Assembly (NCBI GenBank): GCA_020725265.1
Contig: DYFK01000001.1
Span: 1 to 64,000 of the forward strand
Origin: Hydrogenophilus sp.
Lineage (GTDB): Bacteria > Pseudomonadota > Gammaproteobacteria > Burkholderiales > Thiobacillaceae
Reading direction: 5' to 3'
DNA length: 64,000 nt
In this document: piece after piece, positions 37,192 through 47,762 of the stretch
Position numbering within the stretch: the stretch's first letter is position 1
Layout: every line of letters starts with the position of its first letter
Translations under genes and position numbers: made by a program
Notes under the pieces: model-generated
The model's input: the letters and a program-made list of their open reading frames with translations, nothing else
Told to the model about the DNA's origin: nothing
Databases searched by the model: none

Positions 37192-38922
37192 TCAGGCCGT
37201 CACTGGCGCCACCAATTCCAGCGCGGCGCGGCCACGAACCCGGTTCCGGCCCAACTCCTTGGCCTCGTACAGCGCCTCGTCGGCCGCGCCGATCAGGGCA
37301 TCGAGCGTGGCATCGTCCGTGCCCCGCTGGGCAACACCGAAACTCGCGGAGATCGGCACCGATCCGGCGGCATGGGTCACGCGCATCGCCATCAGCATCG
37401 CGCGCAGCCGTTCCGCCAATGCCAGCGCCGCCGGCTGATCGGTCTGCGGCAGGAAGACGATGAACTCCTCGCCGCCCCAGCGCGCGGCGACATCACCATG
37501 CCGTACCGAGCATCTGAGCACGTCGGCGACCGCCTTCAGCACCTCGTCACCGCGCGCGTGCCCGAGTTCGTCATTGATCCGTTTGAAGTGATCGATGTCG
37601 AACAGCATCACCGAAGTCGCCAGTTCGTGGCGGACCGCGTTACTCCACAGCGGACTGGTCTTGTCGTAGAAGGCGCGCCGGTTGTCCAGCCCGGTCAGCG
37701 GATCGAGTTGGGCCAACCGCTCGGCGCGCAGTTTCTCCTCCTGGCCGACCCGGAACTGGTAGCCGAGCGCCAGCGCCAGCAGGGTAGCATCCAGCAGCAT
37801 GCCGATCTCGACCGCGCGGAAGGTCCAGTCGTCGTAGGGGATGCCCCCCCAGGTCGACAGGGTGGTCAGCGCCGCGCCCAGCATCGCAGCGACGGCGGCG
37901 ACCAGGAAATAGCGCGCTGGCCTGGAACCGGCGCGCACCGAGACGATGCCCAGCGCCAGCATCAGACCGGTGAACGACGTGACGAACACGAAGGCGACCC
38001 ACAGCGCGCCGACCTGGCTGCCGGCCAGGATCGTTCCGACCAACAGGACGATGGTCAGTGCGCACAAGCCGAGGATGCCGTCGCGCAGGCGCGGAAAATC
38101 ATCCTTCAGCTCCAGGAAACGGATGGCGAACAGCAGGCCGGCGATGCCGTACATCACGATCAGCACCGGATTGGACCAAGCCTGCCAGCGCACCGATTCC
38201 GGCCAGAGCCAGGCGAAGCCATGGCCGGTATAGGCGGCGTTCATGGCCACGAAAGTCGCCAGATAGAAGGCGTACAACAGGTAGCGCGTGCTGCGCAGGC
38301 TGACGTACAGCAGGCTGTTGTACGCCATCAGCGCGAGCAGGAAGCCGTATACCAGCCCATAGCTGACCGCCTGCCGGGTTTCCCGCGCGCGCGCCGCTTC
38401 CGGGCTGGTCAGATGGATGGGCAGGACCAGTGGATCGGGTGTCTCCACGCGCAGGAAGATCTCGCCGACGCCGGGCGGGAAAGCGTGCTCGAAAGCGAAA
38501 TGCCGTCCCGGCAGCGGCCGCTCGCCGTGCATCCGCGCATCGCCAGCGCGATGGCTGGCGACCGCGCCATCGCCGTCGACGAAATACACCTCGATGTCGT
38601 CCAGCCAGGCGGTTTCCAGGGTCAGGCGCAGCGGTATCGACGCGGCCGCCGGATTGTCCACGGTCAGGTGAACCCAGACCGGCCGCGCGCCAAAGCCGAA
38701 GTTGAGCACCGGCTGGCGACCGGGCACGAAATCGCCGGCCCGCCGCGCCGCCGCCGCCTCGGCCAGCGTCAGACGGCCGTTGGTCTCCCGTAGATGGAGA
38801 ACGGACAGACCGATGGCGCCATCCGGCGGCCGCACCGCCGAGATCGGCTCGGCGAGCGTCGGCGCGGCCTGGCACGACAGGGCCAGCAGGACAAGGAACC
38901 AGAGGGTGAACAGGGATTTCAT
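37192..38922 (-). CDS. Diguanylate cyclase with 7TMR-DISM sensor
   Basis: The 576-residue protein has a signal peptide, a periplasmic 7TMR-DISM extracellular domain (about residues 30-180), seven hydrophobic helices (about 190-390) and a C-terminal GGDEF domain. The active site is WGGEEF, and an RxxD inhibitory site lies five residues before it (RHGD), so product inhibition by c-di-GMP is expected. FDIDHFKRINDELGH is intact. It should make c-di-GMP in response to a periplasmic ligand. It is transcribed alone, convergent with the acuI gene. Confidence 0.93.
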   Translation of the reverse strand: MKSLFTLWFLVLLALSCQAAPTLAEPISAVRPPDGAIGLSVLHLRETNGRLTLAEAAAARRAGDFVPGRQPVLNFGFGARPVWVHLTVDNPAAASIPLRLTLETAWLDDIEVYFVDGDGAVASHRAGDARMHGERPLPGRHFAFEHAFPPGVGEIFLRVETPDPLVLPIHLTSPEAARARETRQAVSYGLVYGFLLALMAYNSLLYVSLRSTRYLLYAFYLATFVAMNAAYTGHGFAWLWPESVRWQAWSNPVLIVMYGIAGLLFAIRFLELKDDFPRLRDGILGLCALTIVLLVGTILAGSQVGALWVAFVFVTSFTGLMLALGIVSVRAGSRPARYFLVAAVAAMLGAALTTLSTWGGIPYDDWTFRAVEIGMLLDATLLALALGYQFRVGQEEKLRAERLAQLDPLTGLDNRRAFYDKTSPLWSNAVRHELATSVMLFDIDHFKRINDELGHARGDEVLKAVADVLRCSVRHGDVAARWGGEEFIVFLPQTDQPAALALAERLRAMLMAMRVTHAAGSVPISASFGVAQRGTDDATLDALIGAADEALYEAKELGRNRVRGRAALELVAPVTA

Positions 38923-39024
38923 GGACCGGCCAGTTTAGCCGTTCGCGACCACGTCAGTCCCCGCCGGAACGCGCATGTTCGCGAACGGATGGGCGATCGT
39001 CACCGACGGCCGGGGCGCGGCGAC

Positions 39025-40515
39025 TCAGGTGCCGCAAAAAGTGCGGAATTCCCGCATGAACTCGTCCGGCGCCGGTTCGGTGTAACGGCTGTTGGCCGGG
39101 TCTTCCTCGAAGGGGCGGCCAAGCGCGTTCAACAATCGACCGAAAGGCGCCAGATCACCTTCTTCCGACGCGGCGGACAGCGCCTCCTCGACCCGATGGT
39201 TGCGCGGGATCAGCCAGGGGTTGATGCGGCGCATCGCCTCGGCGCGGCACCGACCGACACCGGCGTCGGCATCCTCGGCGGCGCAACGCACGCGCCAGCG
39301 CTCCAACCAGCGGTCCAGGCCCGGCTGGCCGGGGAACAGCGCGCGCAAGGGCGACTCGTTGCCCTCGGCCGCATCGGCCAGCCGACGCCATGCCAGGGTG
39401 TAGTCGACCTGCTGGGCATGCAGCAGATCCAGCCAGCTCTCCCCCAGGGCGGTGTCGACGCTGTCGCCATGTTCCACCTTGCCGGCCAGCCCCAGCTTGG
39501 CGCGCAGGCCCGACAGCCAATGCCACTGGTAGCGGGCCATGAAGCCGTCGATCACCTCGGTGGCCAGTTCGATGGCGCGGCCCTCGTCGTCGGCGATCAG
39601 CGGCAGCAGGGTTTCCGCCAGACGCGCCAGGTTCCAGCGCGCGATGCGCGGTTGCGCTTCGTAGGCGTAGCGGCCCATCTCGTCGATCGAGCTGAACACC
39701 GCCGCCGGGTCGTAAGCCTCCATGAACGCGCAGGGGCCGAAGTCGATGGTCTCGCCGGAAATGGCCATGTTGTCGGTGTTCATCACGCCGTGGATGAAAC
39801 CGACATGCATCCAGCGCGCGATCAACTCGGCCTGGCGCTCGGCGACGACGCGCAGGAATTCGAGGTAACGGTTTTCCGACTCGGCCAAGCCAGGGTCGTG
39901 ACGCGCGATGGCGTAGTCGGCCAGCCGGCGCACCTGCGCATCCGTGCCATGCGCCGCGAAATACTGGAAAGTGCCCACCCGGATGTGGCTGGCGGCGACG
40001 CGTGTCAGGATGGCGCCCGGCAACGGACGCTCGCGATACACCGGCTCGCCGGTCGCCACCACCGCCAGCGCGCGCGTGGTGGGTATGCCCAGCGCGTGCA
40101 TCGCCTCACCGATCAACACCTCGCGCAACATCGGCCCCACCGCCGCCTTGCCGTCACCGCGCCGGGAGAATGGCGTGCGCCCCGAGCCCTTGAGGGCGAT
40201 GTCGCGACGCCGGCCGTGGCGGTCGATCACCTCGCCGATCAGCAGCGCGCGGCCATCTCCCAGTTGCGGATTGAACTGCCCGAACTGATGCCCCGAATAA
40301 GCTTGCGCGATCGGCTCCGCGCACTCCGGCAGGGCGTTGCCGGAAAACATCGCCGCCAGCGCGTCGTCCTCCGCGCCGATGAGCGGCAAGCCCAGTTCCT
40401 CGGCCAGTCCACGGTTGAAGAACAGCAACAGCGGCGCGGGCACCGTGACCGGCGGACAGCGCTGGTAAAAACCGGGCAGGTCGCGGACGTAGCTGTTGTC
40501 GAAAGGAAGTGGCAT
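39025..40515 (-). CDS. selO: SelO-family protein adenylyltransferase (YdiU)
   Basis: The 496-residue pseudokinase-fold enzyme transfers AMP to Ser, Thr or Tyr of target proteins. AYSGHQFGQFNPQLGDGRA, KGSGRTPFSRRGDGKA and GFIHGVMNTDNMAISGETID show the typical inverted nucleotide pocket. It ends FCGT, so Cys stands where some homologues carry selenocysteine. The start at 40515 (MPLPFDNSYVRDLPG) is chosen over longer frames. It stands alone downstream of nothing on its strand. Confidence 0.93.
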   Translation of the reverse strand: MPLPFDNSYVRDLPGFYQRCPPVTVPAPLLLFFNRGLAEELGLPLIGAEDDALAAMFSGNALPECAEPIAQAYSGHQFGQFNPQLGDGRALLIGEVIDRHGRRRDIALKGSGRTPFSRRGDGKAAVGPMLREVLIGEAMHALGIPTTRALAVVATGEPVYRERPLPGAILTRVAASHIRVGTFQYFAAHGTDAQVRRLADYAIARHDPGLAESENRYLEFLRVVAERQAELIARWMHVGFIHGVMNTDNMAISGETIDFGPCAFMEAYDPAAVFSSIDEMGRYAYEAQPRIARWNLARLAETLLPLIADDEGRAIELATEVIDGFMARYQWHWLSGLRAKLGLAGKVEHGDSVDTALGESWLDLLHAQQVDYTLAWRRLADAAEGNESPLRALFPGQPGLDRWLERWRVRCAAEDADAGVGRCRAEAMRRINPWLIPRNHRVEEALSAASEEGDLAPFGRLLNALGRPFEEDPANSRYTEPAPDEFMREFRTFCGT

Positions 40516-40704
40516 GGGTGTTCCGATGGAGACGGCTGAAAGAAGATAAGGCCGGCGTCGCATGAATTCCACCCTATGGGTCAACGGGGATTGCATCCTC
40601 TCGTGGCACGCTCCGGCTCGATGACCGAGTTGAGGCAGTCGCCCTGAAAGCAATCGGCCCGGCGCCAACAGGCAACCGGGCCGCGAGAGCGGGCGGAAAC
40701 CGCC

Positions 40705-42768
<2,064 letters not shown>

Positions 42769-42825
42769 CTAGCCCAAACCGACCACCTTTACAAGCATGA
42801 CGCCCGTAGGGGCATCTCCTTCCGT

Positions 42826-43857
42826 TCAGACGCCACCTGCCAGCCGCGATTCCAGTTCGGCGATGCGTTTCCTGAGCAGGTCGATCTCGTCCCGACGCGC
42901 CGCCCGCGCCCGCTCCAGCCCCGCCTCCAGCCAGGACAGCCAGTCCGCCATGCCCTCACCCGTGGTCGCCGAAACTCGCAACACCGCCAGCCCGGGCTTG
43001 ATCCGTCGCGCGAATTCCACGCATTGGTCGACGTTGAAATCCAGATGCGGCAGCAGGTCCACCTTGTTCAACACCAACAGGTCGGCGGCGTGGAACATGT
43101 CCGGATATTTCAGCGGTTTGTCCTCGCCCTCGGTCACCGACAGGATCACCACCTTGTGCGCTTCGCCCAGGTCGAACGCGGCCGGACACACCAGATTGCC
43201 GACGTTCTCGATCAGCACCAGGCTGTCGTCGACGGGCGCCAGCCGGTCGAGGGCGTGACCAACCATGTGGGCATCGAGGTGGCAACCTTTTCCGGTGTTG
43301 ATCTGGATCGCGGGGGCGCCGGTGGCACGGATGCGATCGGCGTCCTGGCTGGTCTGCTGGTCGCCCTCGATCACCACCACCGGCAGCCGGCCGGCCAGAG
43401 CTTCGATGGTCCGGACCAGCAGCGTGGTCTTGCCGGAGCCGGGGCTGGAGACGAGATTGATGGCGAACTGGCCATGGTCCCGAAAGCGCCGCCGGTTGTC
43501 GGCGGCGTAGGCGGCATTCTTGCCGAGGATGTCCTGTTCGATGCGGACCATGCGTTCCTGGCTGAGACCCGGCGCGTGGGCATGGGCTGGACCGAGGCCA
43601 TAGTGCAGGTCGCCGGCGTGATGATGATCGTGGCCGTGTTCGTGACCGTCGCCATGGGGCGCGGCGTCGGCATGGGGGCGGGGGTGGCTGTGTTCATGCG
43701 CGTGCCGGTACGTGGTGCCGTCCGCGCGCGCGTGCTCATGCTCGTGGGCGTGGCCGCGCGGGTGGTCATGCCCATGCCCATCGTCATGATGGCGTCCCTC
43801 CCCACCCTCGATCCGGGTTTCGCCTTCGCCGCAACCGCATACCGTGCACATGTCCAT
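42826..43857 (-). CDS. hypB: Hydrogenase nickel-incorporation GTPase HypB
   Basis: The 343-residue product has the N-terminal CTVCGCG metal motif (C4, C7, C9), a very His-rich stretch (about residues 20-85) that stores nickel, and a SIMIBI GTPase domain with [42 protein letters not shown] and NKVDLLP. It delivers nickel to NiFe-hydrogenase with HypA. It is in a hypA-hypB pair six bases apart; no hydrogenase gene or hypCDEF lies in the window. Confidence 0.96.
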   Translation of the reverse strand: MDMCTVCGCGEGETRIEGGEGRHHDDGHGHDHPRGHAHEHEHARADGTTYRHAHEHSHPRPHADAAPHGDGHEHGHDHHHAGDLHYGLGPAHAHAPGLSQERMVRIEQDILGKNAAYAADNRRRFRDHGQFAINLVSSPGSGKTTLLVRTIEALAGRLPVVVIEGDQQTSQDADRIRATGAPAIQINTGKGCHLDAHMVGHALDRLAPVDDSLVLIENVGNLVCPAAFDLGEAHKVVILSVTEGEDKPLKYPDMFHAADLLVLNKVDLLPHLDFNVDQCVEFARRIKPGLAVLRVSATTGEGMADWLSWLEAGLERARAARRDEIDLLRKRIAELESRLAGGV

Positions 43858-43863
43858 GTCCCT

Positions 43864-44205
43864 CTATTCAACCAACAGATCCTTGACCCGCATTTCCGTG
43901 CCTCCGGTCGCCCGCACCTGATAGCCGCCACACAACGGGCAGGCATCGTATAGCGCGGCGATCGCCACCTCGCGTCCACAAGCCAGGCACCAGCCCTTGC
44001 CGGGCAGCGTCTCCAGATCCAGACGCGCATCCGCCGCCACGCTGTCCCTCATCACCACATCCAGACAAAAACGCAACGCCTCGATTTCGACCCCGGCCAG
44101 GGCACCGATTTCCAGTCGGACCTCCTTGACGCGGTGGAACCCCTGCTTCCTCGCCGTATCCTCGACGATGCGCAGGATACCTTCGGCGATCGACATTTCA
44201 TGCAT
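43864..44205 (-). CDS. hypA: Hydrogenase/urease nickel chaperone HypA
   Basis: The 113-residue product starts MHEMSIAEGI, with the nickel-binding Met-His N-terminus, and has two CxxC zinc motifs (CLAC and CPLC). It hands nickel to HypB. It is divergent from the patatin-like gene; only about 40 bases separate the starts. Confidence 0.95.
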   Translation of the reverse strand: MHEMSIAEGILRIVEDTARKQGFHRVKEVRLEIGALAGVEIEALRFCLDVVMRDSVAADARLDLETLPGKGWCLACGREVAIAALYDACPLCGGYQVRATGGTEMRVKDLLVE

Positions 44206-44247
44206 TCCCGGCCCCGGTCACGCGTGTTTCCATGCGTCGAGATTATC

Positions 44248-45135
44248 ATGCCGCCACTCGCCATCCGCGCCCGGGAGCCCCACTTGAACGACACGCCATC
44301 CGCCCGCCGCATCGTGCCCGTCCTCGCCGGCGGCGGCACCCGGCTGCCCGCGCATGTCGGCGTGCTCACCGCCTTGCGCGACATGGATTACCACTACCGT
44401 CACATCGTCGGCGTTTCCGGCGGCAGCGTGGTCGCCGCGCTCGCCGCCGCCGGTCGCAGCCTGGATCACATGCGCGATCTGTTCCGGCAGGTCGATTTCG
44501 CGCAATTCAGGGGTTATTCGCTGATCAACCTGCTGTTGCGCGGCGGGCTGTCCAATGGCAGCCGTTTCGAACGATGGCTGGAGAGTGAAATCGATGGCGT
44601 CCGCTTCCGCGATCTCGATGTCGAACTGCATGTCGTCGCCACCGACGTCCGCTCCGGCCAGCCGATCGCCTTCAACCGCCAGACCAGTCCGGATCTTTCG
44701 GTCGCCCGCGCCGTGCTCTATTCCATATCCATACCGCTGTTGTTCCCCTTCCACCATCACGGCGAACACGTCCTGGTCGACGGCAGCATCCTGGCCGAGG
44801 ACGGCCTGTTCCGCGACTGGGCCGGCGACCACACGCCGGTCGTCTGCTTCCGCCTGCGCGACAAACGCATCGCCACCGACCACCCCGCGCGCAAGATCCT
44901 GCCGGTGGCCGACTATTTGTTCATGCTGATCCGCACCTTCATGAGCACGCTGTCGCGCGAATATCTCAGCGAAGCGCTCTGGCTGAACACCATCCTGATC
45001 GAAACCGAAGGCATGTCGCCGTTGGAATTTCACATGACCGCGGAGCAGAAACACAGCCTGTTCGAGAGCGGTTACCGGACCACGCTGGACTACCTCCCGG
45101 TCAAGCTCGCGCGCATGCGCACGGCCATGCCATAG
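44248..45135 (+). CDS. Patatin-like phospholipase
   Basis: A 295-residue protein with the patatin serine-hydrolase elements: oxyanion-hole GGGTR, nucleophile GVSGGS (GxSxG), and the aspartate in VDGSIL where DG-A/G is usual. No signal peptide is clear. The loop residue after GGGTR is Leu rather than the common Gly, a small departure from the family pattern. A likely role is lipid acyl hydrolysis at the membrane. Starts at 44248 (ATG) or 44284 (TTG) are possible. Confidence 0.88.
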   Translation: MPPLAIRAREPHLNDTPSARRIVPVLAGGGTRLPAHVGVLTALRDMDYHYRHIVGVSGGSVVAALAAAGRSLDHMRDLFRQVDFAQFRGYSLINLLLRGGLSNGSRFERWLESEIDGVRFRDLDVELHVVATDVRSGQPIAFNRQTSPDLSVARAVLYSISIPLLFPFHHHGEHVLVDGSILAEDGLFRDWAGDHTPVVCFRLRDKRIATDHPARKILPVADYLFMLIRTFMSTLSREYLSEALWLNTILIETEGMSPLEFHMTAEQKHSLFESGYRTTLDYLPVKLARMRTAMP

Positions 45136-45433
45136 CAACACCCCAGCCGTCGATCGGGAAAAATCGCCTTCCATCCATCCGCAAGCCCTTTCGGGAACAT
45201 TTTCCCGATTCGATCGAACCCGCCGTTGCGGACCTGCAACAACACTTTTCGCCAAATCCCCCCAACCCCAAGAGAAGGTTTGCCCCGCCCTTCACGATTT
45301 GACGAGAATGCCCGACAACTTCTCGCGCGAGAGGTTTTGGAAACACCCCTTCCGGAAAACGGGAAGGGCGGGGGCAAGGGAAACCAGGCCCTCTGTGGAT
45401 TGAACAAACATCAACCCTGATAGGAGTATGAAC
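45136..45433. other. Leader region of the porin gene
   Basis: About 300 bases between the patatin gene and the porin. The region must hold the porin promoter and a long untranslated leader, but I see no clear -35/-10 pair, operator or small gene. Short C- and G-rich tracts at 45255-45275 and 45360-45375 could pair in RNA. Confidence 0.4.
45422..45426 (+). promoter_or_regulatory. Ribosome-binding site that decides the porin start
   Basis: AGGAG is one base from an ATG at 45428 and seven bases from the in-frame ATG at 45434, so 45434 (MKKSLIALAV) is preferred. Confidence 0.75.
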
Positions 45434-46372
45434 ATGAAGAAATCCCTGATCGCTCTGGCCGTTGCTGGCGCCTTTGCCGCCCCCGCGTTCGCCGCCACTT
45501 CCAACGTCGACGTCTATGGCGTGATGAACATCGCCATCGAAGACAAGGATTCCAGCGGCTTCACCCCCGGCGTCATCGACAACGTCAGCCGCATCGGCTT
45601 CAAGGGCACCGAGGATCTGGGCGGCGGCATGAAGGCCGTGTGGCAAATCGAGCAGGGCCTGGGCGGCAACTCCGCCGCTTCCGGCGTGGGTGGTGGCAGC
45701 CTGGCCACTCGTAACACCTTCGTGGGTCTGTCTGGTGGTTTCGGTACCGCCCTGATGGGTCGTCATGACACCCCCTACAAGATCTCCACCGGCCGTCTGG
45801 ACATCTTCGGCGACACCGTCGGTGACTACAACACCGGCCGCCTGGATGGCGTCGAGCTGATCGCCAACGCGCACGATGCCCGTTCGCCGAGCGCCGTTGC
45901 CTACATCTCCCCGGACATGTCCGGCCTGACCATCGCCGCCGCGCTGGTCATGGTTGACGCCGCTGGCAAGGACAAGACCGTCGACGCCACCTCCATCGCC
46001 GCCATGTACGCCAATGGCCCGCTGTACGCCTCCCTGGCTCACCAGGACGTCAAGGATGTCAGCCGCGCCTGGAAAGTCGGCGTTGGCTACGCCTTCGGCG
46101 ACACCAAGGTTGGCTTCGTGTACGAAGATTCCAACAAGGCTGTCGATCGTGACTCCTGGCTGCTGAACGTTGCCCACGCCATGGGCCCGATCACCATGAA
46201 GGCTCAATATGGTCAGGTCGACATGGGCGCCGCCGATCAGGACGCCTGGATGCTGGGCGTGGACTACAACCTGTCCAAGCGCACCGCCGCCTATTTCGTG
46301 TACGGCAATGGTGACAACGATGTTGGTAGCGATCAGGCCGGCTGGAACATCGGCGTCAAGCACAGCTTCTGA
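45434..46372 (+). CDS. Outer-membrane porin (Gram-negative betaproteobacterial type)
   Basis: The 312-residue product has a signal peptide (MKKSLIALAVAGAFAAPAFA), then the porin pattern: SNVDVYGVMNIAIE, SRIGFKGTEDLGGGMKAVWQIEQGL, TRNTFVGLSGGFGTALMGRHDTP, and a C-terminal strand ending in Phe (NIGVKHSF). Such trimeric 16-strand porins are abundant general diffusion channels. The codon use is biased to frequent codons, in line with high expression. A strong leader, a good ribosome-binding site and a terminator support a monocistronic transcript. Confidence 0.95.
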   Translation: MKKSLIALAVAGAFAAPAFAATSNVDVYGVMNIAIEDKDSSGFTPGVIDNVSRIGFKGTEDLGGGMKAVWQIEQGLGGNSAASGVGGGSLATRNTFVGLSGGFGTALMGRHDTPYKISTGRLDIFGDTVGDYNTGRLDGVELIANAHDARSPSAVAYISPDMSGLTIAAALVMVDAAGKDKTVDATSIAAMYANGPLYASLAHQDVKDVSRAWKVGVGYAFGDTKVGFVYEDSNKAVDRDSWLLNVAHAMGPITMKAQYGQVDMGAADQDAWMLGVDYNLSKRTAAYFVYGNGDNDVGSDQAGWNIGVKHSF

Positions 46373-46404
46373 TCCGGCTTAACCGCCAGACTGAAGTCTG
46401 AAAA

Positions 46405-46434
46405 GGACACGGCTTACGCCGTGTCCTTTTTTTA
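46405..46434 (+). terminator. Rho-independent terminator after the porin
   Basis: GGACACGGC, loop TTAC, and GCCGTGTCC form a 9-bp stem followed by a T tract (46428-46434). Confidence 0.93.
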
Positions 46435-46629
46435 TTGGCTTTCGCGATTCAGGGATTCCCGCCGTCATCTCACGCCACTGCCTCCCTCGGACCGAACCGG
46501 CATGAAAAAACCGGCAAATCGGCCAAAAAAATCGCCTTTCTATAACTTTCGTTGAATTGTCACCCCTTCTTCATCAAGGTAAATTGGCCCGGCGTCGACG
46601 TTGACGCTCAATAACGGTCAGGAGGGATC

Positions 46630-46911
46630 ATGAAAATGCGGTTGGGGAGTTTGCTCATCGGCTTGCTGATGAGCGTGTCCGCTTGGGCGGCGGTGGATCT
46701 GAACACCGCCACCCGTTCCGAACTGGAAGCGGTCAGGGGGATCGGCCCGGCAAAGGCAAAAGCGATCATCGAGCATCGCGAAAAGAACGGGCCATTCAAT
46801 AACGTGGATGATCTGACCAAGGTCAAGGGTTTTGGCAAGGCAAGCGTCGAGAAGCTGAAAAGCGACTTGACGGTCAAATCCCCCGACAAGACATCCTCCA
46901 CGAAGAAATAA
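46630..46911 (+). CDS. comEA: ComEA-like helix-hairpin-helix protein
   Basis: The 93-residue product has a signal peptide (MKMRLGSLLIGLLMSVSAWA), then one (HhH)2 module (VDLNTATRSELEAVRGIG, INxxA-like core; GIGPAKAKAIIEHREKNG; VKGFGKASVEKLK). Periplasmic ComEA binds incoming DNA in natural transformation. A strong AGGAGGG site precedes the ATG. Presence of comEA is suggestive of, but does not prove, competence. Its own terminator follows. Confidence 0.9.
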   Translation: MKMRLGSLLIGLLMSVSAWAAVDLNTATRSELEAVRGIGPAKAKAIIEHREKNGPFNNVDDLTKVKGFGKASVEKLKSDLTVKSPDKTSSTKK

Positions 46912-46943
46912 TTTCTCCGCCATTCACTCGCGGCAGGAATGTT

Positions 46944-46968
46944 CGGGCGCCACTGGCGCCCGTTTTTA
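46944..46968 (+). terminator. Rho-independent terminator after comEA
   Basis: CGGGCGCC, loop ACT, and GGCGCCCG form an 8-bp stem followed by TTTTT. Confidence 0.88.
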
Positions 46969-47037
46969 TTGTTTGTCGCCTTTGTGTATCGTCAGAGCCC
47001 GCTGAATCCGTCAACTTCCCCATTACCCCCGACATTC

Positions 47038-47679
47038 ATGCCGGCATTCCCTTTTCCTGAGCTGACCATCCGCCGCCTTGGTCTGGCCGATTACGAACCG
47101 ACCTGGCTGGCCATGCGCGACTGGACCGCGCGCCGGGCCGCCGACACGCCGGATGAAATCCGGATGCTTGAACACCCGCCGGTGTTCACTCTGGGCATGG
47201 CTGGCAGACGCGAACATCTGCTGCGCGATCTCGGAATTCCGGTGGTGACCATCGACCGGGGTGGCCAGGTCACCTACCACGGGCCGGGACAGCTCGTCGC
47301 GTATGTCCTGGTCGATCTCGCGCGGCGACGGTATGGGGTCCGGGAGCTGGTTTTCCGCTTGGAACAGGCGTTGATCGACCTGCTGGGCGAATCCGGCGTA
47401 ACCGCGCGACGTCGGGACGGCGCGCCCGGGGTTTATGTCGACGGCGCCAAGATCGGCGCGCTCGGCCTGCGGGTCACGCGTGGCCGCACCTATCATGGGC
47501 TCAGCCTCAACATCGACATGGATCTCTCCCCGTTCGCGGCGATCAACCCCTGCGGTTATCCGGACATGGCGGTGACGCAGCTTCGCGACCTGGGTGTCGC
47601 GACCACGCCAGGCCGGGTCGCCCTGCGTCTGGCCGAGCATCTGGCCTGGCATCTCGGCGGCGACCGTCCAAGCGCTTGA
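47038..47679 (+). CDS. lipB: Octanoyl-ACP:protein N-octanoyltransferase LipB
   Basis: The 213-residue enzyme starts lipoylation by moving octanoyl from ACP to target proteins. RGGQVTYHGPGQLVAYVLVDL, the catalytic Lys in GAKIGALGLRVTRG, and the Cys in INPCGYPDM are all present. The start at 47038 excludes an upstream segment that overlaps the comEA terminator. The usual partner genes ybeD and lipA are not adjacent here. Confidence 0.94.
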   Translation: MPAFPFPELTIRRLGLADYEPTWLAMRDWTARRAADTPDEIRMLEHPPVFTLGMAGRREHLLRDLGIPVVTIDRGGQVTYHGPGQLVAYVLVDLARRRYGVRELVFRLEQALIDLLGESGVTARRRDGAPGVYVDGAKIGALGLRVTRGRTYHGLSLNIDMDLSPFAAINPCGYPDMAVTQLRDLGVATTPGRVALRLAEHLAWHLGGDRPSA

Positions 47680-47762
47680 ACACCGCGTGTCTCGGCCAAC
47701 GACGTTGGCATCGGAAAAGCGGCGCATAATTTTTCAGGCTTCAACATGCCCGGAGGGAGGGG

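Noticed and set aside
40655-40683. Intrinsic terminator after thiC
   Set aside because: CGGCCCGG can pair with CCGGGCCG, but the loop is long and no T tract follows.
43600-43860. Tandem repeat or CRISPR-like array
   Set aside because: The CAT/CGC-rich pattern is the His-rich coding region of hypB, with no regular repeat-spacer units.
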